This document shows positions 51,401-63,292 of a DNA stretch of 64,000 nucleotides, piece after piece. The stretch spans positions 9,378,001-9,442,000 of the forward strand of contig CM042020.1 of NCBI GenBank assembly GCA_023525975.1. Direction: 5' to 3'. Source of the stretch: Smallanthus sonchifolius (taxonomy: Eukaryota > Streptophyta > Magnoliopsida > Asterales > Asteraceae). Both the position numbers and the translations under genes were made by a program. How positions within the stretch are numbered: position 1 is the first letter of the stretch; each line of letters starts with the position of its first letter. The notes under the pieces are model-generated. The model was not told the DNA's origin. It saw only the letters and a list, made by a program, of their open reading frames with translations, and did not search any database.

Positions 51401-54397
51401 AGAAGGATATTTTGAGGGATTTTCCCATATTTAGCGACAACTTACCGATAGACACTTCACCTTCAGATTGCCGACAAACCCTTATACATTTACTTATGGA
51501 TATCGTCATCAGCAGTCCGTCGATAATTCTGATTAATTTAAAAGAAAATTAAAGATTTTAAAAAAAATTCAGAAATTAAAATTACATTACAATGCTGTTG
51601 ATAATGAATTGAATAATGCAGGTACAAGTTCAATGGTGGCAGCGATTTCTTACGCATGGTTGTTGGATACTAAGATTAGAACTAAAAGAAATGGGGTGGT
51701 TAAGGACGGTGACACCACCCTGGAAATGGTGGTGCCGGTGTTGAATGTGAGTAGGGGAAAGATGTGGAAGCAGCGGCAAGCCGCCTGGCTCTTCCAACAC
51801 GCTGGTGTTGATGCCACCGCCATCCTCTTTTCCGATGAGGTTTGTTTCTTTACTTCAATTTTGATCCTCATGTACAACAAAAAAAATGTTAGATTTTATG
51901 TACCATTGCTTAATATGCTCCTATGTATCGATATCAGATAGAATTGGAAGTCTTAATGATGAACAAACAGTTAAGCATCGTTGTAGTCGGCCAAGAAATA
52001 TTGAAGACTAATGACGAGGTTCGCATTCCATACCCACTTATATAAATTCATGGATCCGTCACTAACTTTTGAACCTTTTTCAAAACAAATATGAAAATAG
52101 CGGAAAAGATAGAAATAATTGTCACAATGTTGGGTCTTGATTATACTCGAACGCTAACTTTTTATACGTGTTTCGTGAAAGCAGGTTGGATCCAAGTGCA
52201 CGATTGTTACGGATAGTTACTGTGAGGACGCATACGATCTACTTCAAAACTCCGTTTTGAAGAAACTCATGGTAAATAACAGTTTTTTCGCGATGTTTCT
52301 TTCAGATTACGTTGTTCACGATGTTTCTTTCTAATGCTTAATGTGTAACGTTATGTACATCAGCTTGCGGGTATATTATTAGACACGCAAAATTTGAACA
52401 TAGCTACAACTAAAGATACCGAGGCTGCACGCTTGCTAGCTGTTGGTTCGAAGCCCAACTATGGAAATAGTTTGTTTGAACAGTGTACGATTCTTTACTT
52501 CCTTAAACTTTACATGCCTAAAATTAGAAATGTTCTCGTTGTGAAATGACCATTTTACCCTTGCGAGCTTACAGTCCGCACTTCTTTGATTTTTGGTTTC
52601 AGTGACACAAGAACAGAGAGATGGTGCTTTCTTTGAAGCTCTTAGGCAGAACTATGGGAAGCCTCCTAACGAGGGTAAGCTTTAATGGGTTCTGGTTATT
52701 CGGGTTTTTGATTTTTGAAAGTCTAACCGATCACCGACCCTAATTACAATCGGTTTAATCGGGTTTCGGGTACCCGGTTATCAGGTTGGTTAGGGTATTA
52801 GGTTGATATTTGGAAGTCTAACCGAGTTAAATCGTAGATGTGGTACCACGTGTTAGATCATTACTTAGACCACATCCCAATGATCATAACATATATGTTT
52901 GAGAGTCTCACCGAAACAATCGGTTTAACCAGTTTTCGGGTTAATCGGTCACAGATAATTCGGTACGGGTTTAATCGGGTCGGTCGGGTTAATCGGGTTA
53001 GTGTAAAATCGAAGGGCCTACTTCCAATGACAAAAATTTTAGTGAAATTAACATGTCATGAACGGGTTTGGGCAAGTCGGGCGGGCTGGTGATTGAGCAA
53101 AGCAGGTAAATTTTAGTACCAGTCTTATCGATCCAGAATACTTATTAATTGTTTTAAAAAATATATTTATGAATAATAGCTGTAAAAAAACTATGGACTT
53201 CCGCTAAATTCACAGACTTTATTTTTGCATAATTAAGTTTATAAATCTTCATAATTTTAACTTTTATAAATCTTGGGGACTTAATTTATATAAAAATAGT
53301 TGTAACTTTGCATTTAATTTGAAAAGTTAAAGAATTTAGTTATAAAATACTTTCTTGTTATAAAAGAACTTCACAAACTTCCCAAATTCTTTAAAAATCA
53401 ATAGGTAATTGTGATTGGTTGAAATAATTAATAAAAAATCAAAATAATAACAATAATAACTAAAGAGACCGGGGAAACAATCGGGCAGTCACCCCCAATT
53501 TATATTGTCGGGCCGGCCCTCCCTGAACTCCATATCGCCCACCCTAAACAAGTTACTGTCATAACTTCATCAGGGCAAGCTACGATTTATTTGATACAGT
53601 TTGTCAGAAGGGTATTGTCGGTCCACGAGTTCTTATAGTTACAAAAATAGGTTTTAAAAGTTAAGAAATTTAATCAGGAGATTGTATACATTTAAAATAC
53701 CTTTTAGATAACTTTCGGCTGCTGATGGCCTCTTGATCTAGCGGCATCTAGATTTTATCTCTACCCAAGTGGTGAGAGTTCAAGTCACACAAGTGGGCAA
53801 AATAGGTAGATTTTAGGAGTAAATTTTAAAAGAGTTTGTGTTCGCCGTTAAAAAGAAGGATGACTTTCAGCTGTTATTACCGTTTTAGTTTTTTGTGTTC
53901 TCAAAAAGTCATGTTTGTATTACAGGCAACCTCGAGAGTGCATCACCACCAGAAGATAAAGTTCCTGAGAAAAAGCATCAATCCCCCAAAACATTTGAAA
54001 AGAGCTCGAGAAAGGATCAAAATCAAGCGAAACCCGACACTTTAACGCCACCAGGTACAAGTTTTTATTGTTTTTCTATAATTATAGAACAAAAAATATG
54101 GTTTTGAAATTAATCAACATCATCATTTAATCCTCGCGCTAAATAAAATTATTTCTTTAGTTATTTTTTTTAATCCTCATAACCTGCGCCTTACAGCTTG
54201 ATATGGTACACCACTTAATTATCACCAGGATATCCTTTGGGACAATTATTTATTAATTTTAACATCATTATCTCGTGTCAGCTAAATCAAAACCGACAAC
54301 AAAACAAACTCCGTCACCAGCAAAATCAAGCGGCCCGGCTCGTGAAAAAGGAAAGAACCCGTTTTTCTTAGCGAAATGGTTTGGTTTTGCAAAGTGA
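48471..54397 (+). CDS. PRUNE/DHH-like protein lacking the DHH motif (uncharacterised plant family)
   Basis: Nine exons with GT-AG introns and consistent phases: 48471-48898, 49913-50721, 51622-51839, 51938-52018, 52185-52271, 52364-52484, 52603-52674, 53926-54054, 54282-54397; 686 aa, TGA stop. Residues 1-400 are low-complexity, Ser/Pro/Arg-rich, with HRSVDRFTGEIL at about 144 and repeated RRSISSSTC phrases. Residues about 414-605 resemble the PRUNE exopolyphosphatase/DHH fold: MVAAISYAWLL, EMVVPVLNVSRG, FQHAGVDATAILFSDE, SIVVVGQEIL, GSKCTIVTDSYC, LAGILLDTQNLN. In PRUNE the fourth of these carries Asp-His-His; here it is Gly-Gln-Glu (503-505). The early Asp-x-Asp is also absent; one Asp (about 548) remains. 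So it is probably not a metal-dependent phosphatase. The C-terminus is basic. No signal peptide or membrane span. Biological role not known to me. Confidence 0.88.
48899..49912 (+). repeat. Intron 1 with GGTACCGATAC-type repeats
   Basis: About 1-kb intron holding scattered ATCGGTACCG/GTACCGATAC and CGATACGAG motifs (49255-49340, 49550-49720), suggestive of a decayed transposon. Splice ends AAG/GTAATT and AACAG/A. Confidence 0.45.
50938..51423. mobile_element. CGTCGG-type MITE, copy 3 (intron 2 of the PRUNE-like gene)
   Basis: Same layout as 27461-27938: inverted ends GAGAAAATCCC / GGGATTTTC, interior with CCGACGGTGTTTGG, TACCGTCGGAT and GTTTATAAACAT. More diverged. Flanks ATATATTGC and ATATTTAGC are similar but not identical. 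Confidence 0.65.
52692..53018. mobile_element. hAT family fragment in intron 7
   Basis: Resembles 19785-19956 (TCGGGTTTTTGAT...GAAAGTCTAACCG...GGTTAATCGG...GGGCCTA) with rearrangements. The left end is missing. Confidence 0.65.
53728..53860 (+). mobile_element. SINE-like element in intron 7
   Basis: GATGGCCTCTTGATCTAGCGG (split A-box region) and a B-box-like GAGAGTTCAAGTCAC about 40 bp later give the tRNA-derived pol III layout. No clear target duplication. Length approximate. Confidence 0.55.
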
Positions 54398-54439
54398 CAA
54401 CATATGATTTAATTTTTCTATTCTATTATTGTTTTTTAT

Positions 54440-54450
54440 CAAGAAATAAA
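54440..54450 (+). terminator. Poly-A signal of the PRUNE-like gene (candidate)
   Basis: AATAAA about 46 bp after the stop codon. Plant signals are loose, so this is only a plausible site. Confidence 0.4.
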
Positions 54451-54572
54451 AAAATATATAGTTAATGTAACAAAAAGAAAACTACATTGTTTGTGTTCTA
54501 TCAACCTTTTGACTTGTTAGTGTAAACTCATTCGTTTAATTTAAAGATATTATTTAATTTGAAGATTTTGAG

Positions 54573-55000
54573 ACTTATTGTAAGGCCCCAAAAGCCGAAA
54601 GACCTCACGCATTGGATTTACTCATTCACAGTAGTTCTTAAACGTAAAAATTCATTTATGCAACGAAAACTTTGTAACATAACATAAACCTGTCTAAACA
54701 ATTAAAATATTGTCAAACATAGCAACTTTCAAAAGAAACATAACACAACGAAATGCCAGGTTTTCAATATCCGGGTAACTCCTTTCTGCTAGCCAAGCAT
54801 CCACCAGCTATCCTCCCACCTACACTTAACCTGATATGCATATTAAAGGTCAGCTATGCTGAGTGAGTTCTAGCTTTACATAAAAACATTACTTTAACAA
54901 AAGAATATGGACTTAAACACATACACACACACACATATATCAAAAGCCGCTAAAATATATATGTACAAATGGCGTAATCAAAAACTCGGATTGTTCTTGA
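54573..55000 (-). mobile_element. Gypsy-type LTR fragment starting TGTAAGGCCCC
   Basis: Begins TGTAAGGCCCCAAAAG. On the minus strand it contains GAACTCACTCAGCATAGCTG (54853-54872), similar to GGAACTCACTCAACCTAGCT at 59008 on the plus strand. This looks like a truncated LTR broken by the Athila-type LTR that follows. Confidence 0.45.
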
Positions 55001-55007
55001 AAAACCG

Positions 55008-55028
55008 TGTCCCCGACAACGATGCCAA
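55008..55028 (-). other. Degenerate tRNA-Asp primer site beside LTR C
   Basis: The minus strand reads TGGCATCGTTGTCGGGGAC, a mutated tRNA-Asp primer site directly inside the LTR that starts at 55034. Confidence 0.65.
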
Positions 55029-55033
55029 AAACT

Positions 55034-55046
55034 TGATGTGCGTGAA

Positions 55047-55113
<67 letters not shown>

Positions 55114-56731
55114 AGATTTTCTCACAAATATAGGTTTTAAAATTGGTTTTCACCTAAACTAAACCACACACAAAAGACAAGTGTACCTGTCGAATAGTAA
55201 TATAGAATTGGTAAGAACCGAGTATCAATACGTGGACACGATTTTCACTACTTAATCTTTGTAATCGATAAACCAAATGAGTTAAAATAAGTTTTTGTTT
55301 TGGAAAATGTGTTGACAAATAATAATTTTAAATTACGTAAATGAAGTGACTTTAGAAAAATCATGCAAGGAAAACTATCATCCTAGTTTAGAATCCTCTT
55401 TACTAATTATGATAAACATATACAAGACAATATAAATAATTATGTTAATGTTTATTTAAAGAGTGAATTAGATTTCGTCAAAGTGACTAACTCAATAGCT
55501 TTTTGGAAAGACATTATGAACATTTACACAATGCCCACCTGAAGCTAGTTTAAGTAGGTAATGATCATGCACTCCAGTGACTTACAATTTCTAGGATAAG
55601 TTTATGCAAATAAAAACCTTGTGTCAACAATAGCTAAATAAGCATAAATTTTAAAGTAGAAAATTATAATAATTACCGGTCTTTCCAAACATGAGTAAAG
55701 GGGATGCATGCTTGAGCGTTGATTTAAAGAATTATGATTTCTAAGATCATTCCTAATCATTAGTCATAGATTTATATTTATAAATACGGATTCGAGAATA
55801 AATGCAAATTTCATAATTTTTCCAACATGATATAATTTCACATTCATAAATCAACAATTTATTGCCTCAACCCTTCAATCATGCAATTTCCATTAAAAGG
55901 TAATCATGATATTACCATAATATTAACATAATAATTGCCAAGATTCATAAGTTCATAAAAAATTAGTAAAAATTCATCAAAACTAGGATGATAAAAGAGT
56001 TTAGCTCATGATGAGCTTGTACATTACATCAAGATAGCAAGAAAGTATGGAACTCATGATAAAACCGAATGATCTAACCAAAAGTCCAAGCTAGGAACGT
56101 CTAATAGTGCAAGTGCTTTTTTTTGTGATGAATGGACCTTCTAAGCCTTCTAAATGCCTTCAAAAATCAGGTTCCCGAGAGTAAACAGTGGGTTTTTCTC
56201 CCCAAAAACCGATCTCTCCAATGAACAAAGTTGATGGCTATTTATAGATGTCTGGGAGGTTGGGCACGACGTGTGCTCAGTGGAGCACGACCCCGTGCTG
56301 GGACCACGTCGTACCTGCTAACTTTTGTCGAGAACGTACTACAGGGATGTTAGGAATGGGGCCGTGCTGGGTTGGGCACGAGGGCATGCTACACCTGATC
56401 AGGGGACAATTGTCATTTTTGTCTTTTTCTAGATGGAGCACGGGGGCGTGCTAGGTTGGGCACGGCCCCGTGTTCGACTTTTGATCCTTTCTGATTTCTT
56501 CTGGGGGGCATGAGTGTGTGCTGGGTTGAGCATGGCCCCGTGCTTGGCTTCTGATTTTGCATTTTTCTTCGATTTTCTTCATGCTTTTGCTTGTTTGCTC
56601 ATTCTAAGCCATGTTTTTCCTAAAATTACGATTTAAGCTAAATGAACACCAAATCCAATCAATATGTTAAAAAATCAATAGTAATCGAGACACATTTGAT
56701 GTGAAATGTATGACTAATTTAGTGCACATCA
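55034..56731 (-). mobile_element. Athila-type LTR C with only a stub of internal sequence
   Basis: Ends TGATGTGC (55034) and GCACATCA (56731). About 1.7 kb, the same size and layout as LTR A. Athila block at 55165-55240, minus-strand TATA box CTATAAATAG (56238-56247), and GCACGGCCCCGTGC-type palindromes upstream of it on that strand (56261-56545). Only about 40 bp of internal DNA remain on its left. Confidence 0.75.
55048..55108. repeat. (AT)n microsatellite inside LTR C
   Basis: About 30 uninterrupted AT dinucleotides. The two opposite 'ORFs' of repeated Ile-Tyr here are artefacts. Confidence 0.97.
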
Positions 56732-58440
56732 TATGTTGCTATACCATTCAATATCACTCAAATACCAAGGCATAGATCAAGATTCCTTATAGCTAGGTTA
56801 AACATTTAGCATGCGATTCTTATCCAATATGAATTTAAAGTTCAATCTTTCTTGGGTAATATAGGCTTTGTCTATGTTCCACTTTGTTTTAGATAATCTC
56901 AAAAACTTCTTGGTGTCCAACATCATTTGCTGATATTGCAATGAACTCTTTCATTCAATATTATCTTCTTTGTGATTTTACCCAAAGTGATTTTAAAAGA
57001 ACTCTTTCTTTTATTCACTTATGTCTTCTTAAATTCAATTAATGTGTTTTTAAAGTAATCATTACTATCTTGAACTCTTTTAAGTAGTTTGTCATTACTT
57101 TGAACTCTTTCAAGTAGTTTGTCACTGCTTTGAACTCTTTCAAGCAGTTTGTAACTGTTTATACTTAAACTATTCTAGCAGTTACATTTATAATAAACTA
57201 TGTATTGTTTAATTACATTGTTCTTCCTATGTCAAAACTCTTTTGACCAAATGAAGCCTGTATAATGTTACTCTTAAAACTTATATTCTTTCTCCTACTT
57301 CAAGTATGCTTTCGAAGTGTACAAGATGGTTTAAAATTTAAACTTCTAGATCAAGGCTTTACGATGGGTGTGCCTGAGTTGTGATTGAGTTAGGAATCAC
57401 TCTTGCATATGAAATCAGGTAACCTTGCTACCCTTGTCTTCATTTTATCATTAACCTATCAACCATGCTTCAATCAAAATTTTACCGGTTCGTTTAGGGT
57501 TTCGCGTGGCTATGTTATTCAAGTGTTTGAGTAGGAGAAGGAGCTATGGTTGATTTCTAGTTGATTCCTAGGTACGAAACCATCCACTGTTCTTGAGTTT
57601 TACGGTTCAAACCATTATAACAATCACGAGTCATAAGGGTTTAGTATGGTTCTCGGGTTGGTGTACAATAATGATGAATTCGGATTAGGGTATGTGTGGG
57701 TTTTGGTTGAGACGAAAGGCCTAAGGAGAAGGACTCCTTCACACAAAAAAACCATGGCTAGGATTGTTGTGATTACGGTTTGGTTAGGATTGGTTGAGCA
57801 TGACCGGGTTTGATCAGTAAAGTAGAAAAGGAATGGTTTATGGTTTAGTTTATGGATGGTGACCCATTTAGGGTTTGCATGGGTTGAGGATGCATGTGCA
57901 TAGGATGTAATGTCATTACGTGCATGGGGAGTGATCATGGAGATGGGTCACGGGTTGGGCTGGTTAATCTTGACGGGGAATGAAATGTAAAAGCCAACCC
58001 ATTTGCTAATTCCTTTGGTTTTAGGATGAATGGTAATGAGATTTCTTGTATGAACAAGTTCCTAACTGTATTCTAGGACAATCTTCCTTATAAGTGCTCT
58101 AGTTTTGTGTGACCCGACTTAATATGCTATGGTGAGTTCTTGTCACCCTCTGTTAAACGTTTTATGGTTTAGGGCTAGTATACTTGCTTATTAAGCCGTT
58201 TGAATGATGATAAACAAGACTATGAAATATATCTATTTATGTACGTATTTATCCAAGATTTTATGTATGGTATTCAAGTATGAAGTGATGTACTATTTCT
58301 ATGTGATGAATTATGTTTTAAAGGTCTTACCAATGATGGGTCAACTTGACGATGCCTTGCTATAGGCTAAGCTATAGTTGGGTGCGTTAAGTAGTCCCCT
58401 AACAATACTACAACCCTATGGTTTAGTCTGTCCTTGGGGA
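56732..58440. other. Degenerate LTR-like intergenic DNA
   Basis: No gene. A 30-bp unit (TTGAACTCTTTCAAGTAGTT type) is repeated three times at 57071-57160. 57360-58100 is noncoding; the minus-strand frame at 57624-57938 has no recognised motif. Confidence 0.45.
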
Positions 58441-58570
58441 AATTTATGAGGTTCAAATTATAAGGTACAACCTATGAGGTACAAATTATGAGGTACAAAC
58501 TATGTGGTAGAAATTATGAGGTACAAACTATGAGGTTCAAATTATGAGGAACAAACAATGAGGTATGAAT
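58441..58570 (+). repeat. Short tandem repeats of TATGAGGTACAAA type
   Basis: About eight imperfect 16-18-bp units (TATGAGGTACAAAT, TATGTGGTAGAAAT, etc.) in a row. Confidence 0.85.
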
Positions 58571-58648
58571 TATGTCGTGAGTACTCTAACCCCTTACTTA
58601 GTATTTAGTTGGTTAGAGACGTGGTGGACACATACAGTTTGGTGCAAG

Positions 58649-58985
58649 AACCTTATATTTATTATGCTATGATAAGTATGTTTATTAAAGAACCTTATAT
58701 GTATTATGCTATGATAAGTATGTTTATTAAAGAACCTTATATGTGCTATGCTATGATAAATATGTTTATTAAAGAACCCTATATGTGTTGTGCTACGATA
58801 AGCATGTTTATTAAAGAACCTTATATGTGTTATGCTATGATAAGTATGTTTATTAAAGAACCTTATATGTTTTATGCTATGACAAGTATGTTTATTAAAG
58901 AACCTTTTATGTGTTATACTATGATAACTTTGTTTAATAAAGAAACTTATATATATATTATGTTATGTTAAGTATGATTTACAAA
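58649..58985 (+). repeat. 42-bp tandem repeat, seven to eight copies
   Basis: Units starting AACCTTATATG at 58649, 58691, 58733, 58775, 58817, 58859 and 58901, with a diverged eighth at 58943. Because 42 is a multiple of three and no stop occurs, a 120-codon frame repeats a 14-residue phrase (EPYMCYAMISMFIK type). I treat it as noncoding, but see findings. Confidence 0.95.
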
Positions 58986-60700
58986 GATTCTTATATGTAC
59001 AAACATTTGGAACTCACTCAACCTAGCTAACTTTTGCATGTATATTAGACTGTTCTCATGTTTTGATGACAATCATGGATCTCTTGGCAAGCTTACGGAA
59101 CTACCCGTACCCCGAAGACTAACATTTCTGTTTATGATTTTTCTTTCTATTAGACTTAGTATTAATGGTTTTTCCCGCCTGTTTTGGGATTGTATGACTA
59201 TTTTCATTGTGATTGTTTTGTTGACTTTTTAAAGTCTTGGTTTTGAACTATGTATGCTTATGATATGCTAACTGTGATGCATCCTAGGTTTGCGGTCTTA
59301 CGCAACACCCTTTTCTTTGGATACGTGTTATTTGGCCTTCTAGCATCTGATTCATGGTTTTAATTTTTTTTTCTTCTGCCATCATGCTACATGACTGTTT
59401 GATATGACTTTCTGTTACAAAAATATGTTTTGTATGTGTTTATGAAATCTGGTACATAAGGAATATTTTCCAGGTTTGAAAGATAAGAAGTTTGAAAGTT
59501 TGTAAGTGTGAAATATGTTATGTTCATATGAAATTTGGTAACCCAAGTATATAATATATCATCGTGGCATAGAACAGCGTAGTACTACCTGTGACGATAC
59601 ATGGAGATCATGGCATCTCATTTTGTAAGCTAAGAGAGAGTTTAGTGTTTTATGCACAGTTTGATACTTTATGTACAATTTAGTGCTTTATGCACAATTT
59701 AGTGTGCAATGGGCAGTTTGATAATTTATCATCCTAGGAATAATTTAATAAGTTTTGGGATATGTTAGTGTGATTTGCCCACACATCTATTCTATTTCAA
59801 TGTTTTGGGATATGTTAGTGTGATTTGCCCACACGCCTATTCGATTTCAATATGTTGGGCTAACTACTATGCATCGATTTGTAATCAATTGAACCATGGG
59901 ATTTTGGGTACATTCTATGAAACTAAATTTGACAATTTGTTTTTGGAATGTTATGATATGATTTTGATAAATGATAGGATTTTGAAATATGAAAACGTTT
60001 TACTTATATATGTAAGTTTTTTTTTTTTGTAAAACTAAAGCCTTTTAAAAGAAATAAAATTTGCCCTTTTATTACCTTCTATCCGCTCACTAACCTTTTT
60101 TGTGTTTTTCCTTCTTATACGCTAAGTTAGCCAGATTCTCGGGGATAGGACACGAAGTAGTGATTGAGAGTTTAAGAGACGTTTGATGTAATTAGGTCAA
60201 ATTAAATAAATTTTATATTGCATCTCGAATTATGAAACATTATAAGCATTTACGGATATGGTTTGTGATTCTGATTCTATACAAGTGACCCGTCAACTAT
60301 ATTCTAGTTGGGGTATACATGGGAGCACAGAACTTTTGTATTAAAGCAAGGAGGAAAAAATCTCTGAATATTTAAAAACTTATGTAAAACTAAAAAGCAT
60401 CATGGCAAGAATCTTACTTATAACAAAATAAACAACCATAATTGCTTCATAGCATACTATATACTCATGACAATACCAATGTTTGAAGATAAATTTTTTA
60501 TATGAAGAATAAACTTATATATTCTGCAAGTATGTATCCATATGTAAAGAATATATAATAAAAGGATAATACAAGTATTAGGAATCATAATATACCGATG
60601 TTTGTTGGTAATTTTAGTGTTGTTGGATTAACTTGTCGATCGATGTAATAACAATAGTGATTAAAGAGTTAGGTGCCGCGTGAGTGCGGAATCGATTTAA
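58986..60700 (+). mobile_element. Gypsy-type LTR remnant (plus strand) and AT-rich DNA
   Basis: AACTCACTCAACCTAGCTAAC at 59009 and GGTTTGCGGTCTTACGCAAC at 59288 resemble, in opposite orientation, the LTR piece at 54573-55000. A 50-bp unit is duplicated at 59753-59852. No coding region recognised. Boundaries unknown. Confidence 0.35.
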
Positions 60701-61398
60701 TACTAAATGTTATTTGGTTTATCTCAAACGAATTGTGCCAATGAAACATGTGCTGAATGTTATTTAGTACATACCCAATTAAACATGGGAAAAATACGAA
60801 AATGGACATTTGACCAGGAAAGTTATCAAAAATGGACATCCAAATTTAGCCGCCTATTTCATGGACATTACTCACGTGAGCCGGCTAAAGCCGGCTAAGC
60901 TAGCCGGCTCATATTTCCGTGCCAACATTCTATTTGACAAAGTACGGACCATTTAGATTTCGACACGTGGCAGACTTGGCTAATAGACGGTTATAGCCGT
61001 CTAATCCTGATAGTAGGCTATAGCCATCTATGAGCTGGCTAAGCCTCCGTTTTTTTTTCATAAAATCGAGTTGGCTTGAGCCGGCTCCGTTAATAGCTTG
61101 GCTTGGTGGCTTTTAGTCGGCTCCTTTCGAATTATGTGGGTTATAGGCGGCTAAAAGTAGAACTTAGCCGTTTAATTTTTTTTTTACTTTTCGAATTATG
61201 TGGGTTACATATGTTTTCATATTTTTTGTGAAACCATATTTTTTAACCATTGTGGAGTGTTTGAAGACTAAGTTTTGTGTTACACGCAAAATGTTTGTGA
61301 ACATTGTTATCTATAGCGGTGGTAAATAGGATATTGTTGGGGTGTTGTTGAATACGTTCCGTTGGATTGTGTAAAGCGTGGTTTAAGGTTATGTACAG

Positions 61399-62272
61399 AT
61401 GTTACTAACTCTTCGGTGTACTGAGTCGGAAAGTTGCTCCCCAAATGTTCTTGAGTTTTATAACAACGGAGATGCCCCTTTTTGTTATTCAGCGTTACTC
61501 GAATCAACTGAAAAACTGTATAAAGAATTTTGGGGCAGTTTATTGGGTTTAAAACACCACGGTTCTTTTTCGCCACCGGTAAACAAATTAGATTGTTTTT
61601 CCTATTGATTAAATAATAACATATTTTGACTAATATTTTTTTTACAGCATATAGAAGCATGGGTCTGTCTAATTATGAGAATTAGACATGTTAAAGTGAC
61701 GAAACAAGAATCGCCAGAGAATTTGCGGTGGGCGATTATACCATCGAAATTTTATCATCAATTGCTAAATCAGTCAACCAAAAAAGCGTACTCTTTTTCT
61801 ATGGGCCACGAAAAGTTTTTTCCTAAGTTGTAGGAATTTAATCACGTTTATGTTCCACTCTTTATTAAAAGAAGTGGTTACTAATAGAAGTTGATATGAA
61901 GAAAATGGAAAAAATCAGTTATGGAGTGAAAATTTTGATACTGAAACATATCATCACCTAATTTTCCCATTCGTGACGAAATTTGCGGTTCACTTCGAGG
62001 CATTGTTAGTCAACATTCATTACTGGAGAAAAACAGGTCAAGCAGAGAAACAATTTACATTATTAAACACGAAAAAATACATTCAAAGCAATCACCGTTA
62101 CCTAGTTGAAAATTCGGGGGTTCTAGCTTGTATGGTAATGGAACATTTAACTCTCAAAAAGCCGTTAAATTTAGATGGAGATTTTTTGGAAAGTGTTGAG
62201 AATTATCGTCGATTCATGACGGATAAAATTTATATTTGCCGTTGTGTGCCTACTCCCGTGACTGAAAGTTAG
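61399..62272 (+). pseudogene. Ulp1-like (C48) cysteine peptidase remnant inside the MULE
   Basis: An exon-like part (61399-61578) is followed by a GT-AG intron (GTAAAC...TTACAG, 61579-61647). Then come HIEAWVCLIMRIR, WAIIPSKFYHQLL, HVYVPLFIKR, WLLIEVDMKK and finally ENSGVLACMVMEHLTL with YRRFMTDKIY. The order fits the Ulp1/SUMO-protease-like domain found in many plant transposons. The residue before the W is Lys, not the expected catalytic His. The Cys of the usual D-C-G box is Ser (N-S-G). Stops and frame changes occur at about 61830-61960. Catalytically dead. Confidence 0.7.
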
Positions 62273-62478
62273 AGTGCTTGTTTAAATATTTTAGTATTTT
62301 CTTTAACATTTAATATATTTTGGATAATTTTGTTGTTATATTGATTGTTTAGATAATTATTCATATTAAACTACTTTTTTAACAACTTAATTAATACAAA
62401 CATAATTAAAAGGTAAAAAAAATTAAAAACATAAATTAAAGATTTTACAATAAAATTAAATTAAAATACAAAATAATG

Positions 62479-62862
62479 TTATGGACTCCAACGGGTGTCG
62501 AAATCGGTGATATCGTCTTCAAATGGATCCCAAAAAGGAGTTGAACCACCGCCTCCATCTTTTAGTTCATTCAATTCATTCATCGCCGCCCAATCTTCGT
62601 CATAATCGTATAAATCGTCAACTATACCAGTTTCTTGCTGTTTAGACGCAGGGTCGTCATCATTATTATTCGGTTCGTCAACAACGATATTCTGAGTATC
62701 GTCAACAGTAGGATTCAATGTTTCTTCACCAATAGGATTCTGAGTTTCACCAACGTTATTCTTGACGTATTCAATATGAGGATTCTCCGGTTCGTTAACG
62801 AAATGGTTCTCAAATACGTACTCAGGAGGAGTTGTTGGGATAATTTTCCATATGAACTTCCT
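62479..62862 (-). pseudogene. Unrecognised acidic exon inside the MULE (minus strand)
   Basis: Open from a possible splice acceptor (TCATAG/G at about 62862) to a stop at 62479, about 127 codons. Very rich in Asn, Asp and Glu (NNNDDD, DYDEDWAAMNELNEL), ending DDITDFDTRW. There is no ATG at the 62718 edge of the shorter frame (it reads TTG). It could be the last exon of a captured gene or of a former MULE protein. I do not recognise it. Confidence 0.4.
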
Positions 62863-63292
62863 ATGATATTAGACAAAAAATATTAAAACAACTAAGATTT
62901 ATTTATAAACAAATTTTAAATTTTTGAAAAAAAAAATAAAATAAATAAAAAGTCAAGCCGGCTAAGCCACCAAGCCATGCCATTAACGGAGCCGGCTCAA
63001 GCCAACCTGATTTTATGAAAAAAAACGGAGGCTTAGCCGGCTCATAGACGGCTATAGCCGGCTAACAGGATTAGACGGCTATAGCCGTCTATTAGCCCGC
63101 TAAGCCTGCCATGTGTCGAAATCTAAATGGTCCGTACTCTGTCAAATGGATTGTTGGCACAGAAATATGAGCCGACTAGCTTAGCCGGCTTTAGCCGGCT
63201 CACGTGAGTAATGTCCATAAAATAGGCGGCTAAATTTGGATGTCCATTTTCGATAACTTTCCTGGTCAAATGTCTATTTTCGTATTTTTCAC

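Larger units (their letters stand above)
60787..63292. mobile_element. Large non-autonomous MULE with about 330-bp terminal repeats and Ulp1-like cargo
   Basis: 2506 bp. Arms 60787-61125 and about 62955-63292 are inverted copies starting GGGAAAAATACGAAAATGG and GTGAAAAATACGAAAATAG. Flanked by the exact 9-bp duplication ATTAAACAT (60778-60786, 63293-63301). Arms contain many AGCCGGCT and TAGCCGTCTA boxes. No Mutator transposase is seen; the interior holds a decayed Ulp1-like peptidase (plus strand) and an acidic coding-like exon (minus strand). Confidence 0.93.

Noticed and set aside
54907..55153. Two opposite frames with long Ile-Tyr runs
   Set aside because: Direct translation of the (AT)n microsatellite in LTR C.
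57624..57938. 104-codon minus-strand frame
   Set aside because: No motif; lies in noncoding LTR-like DNA.
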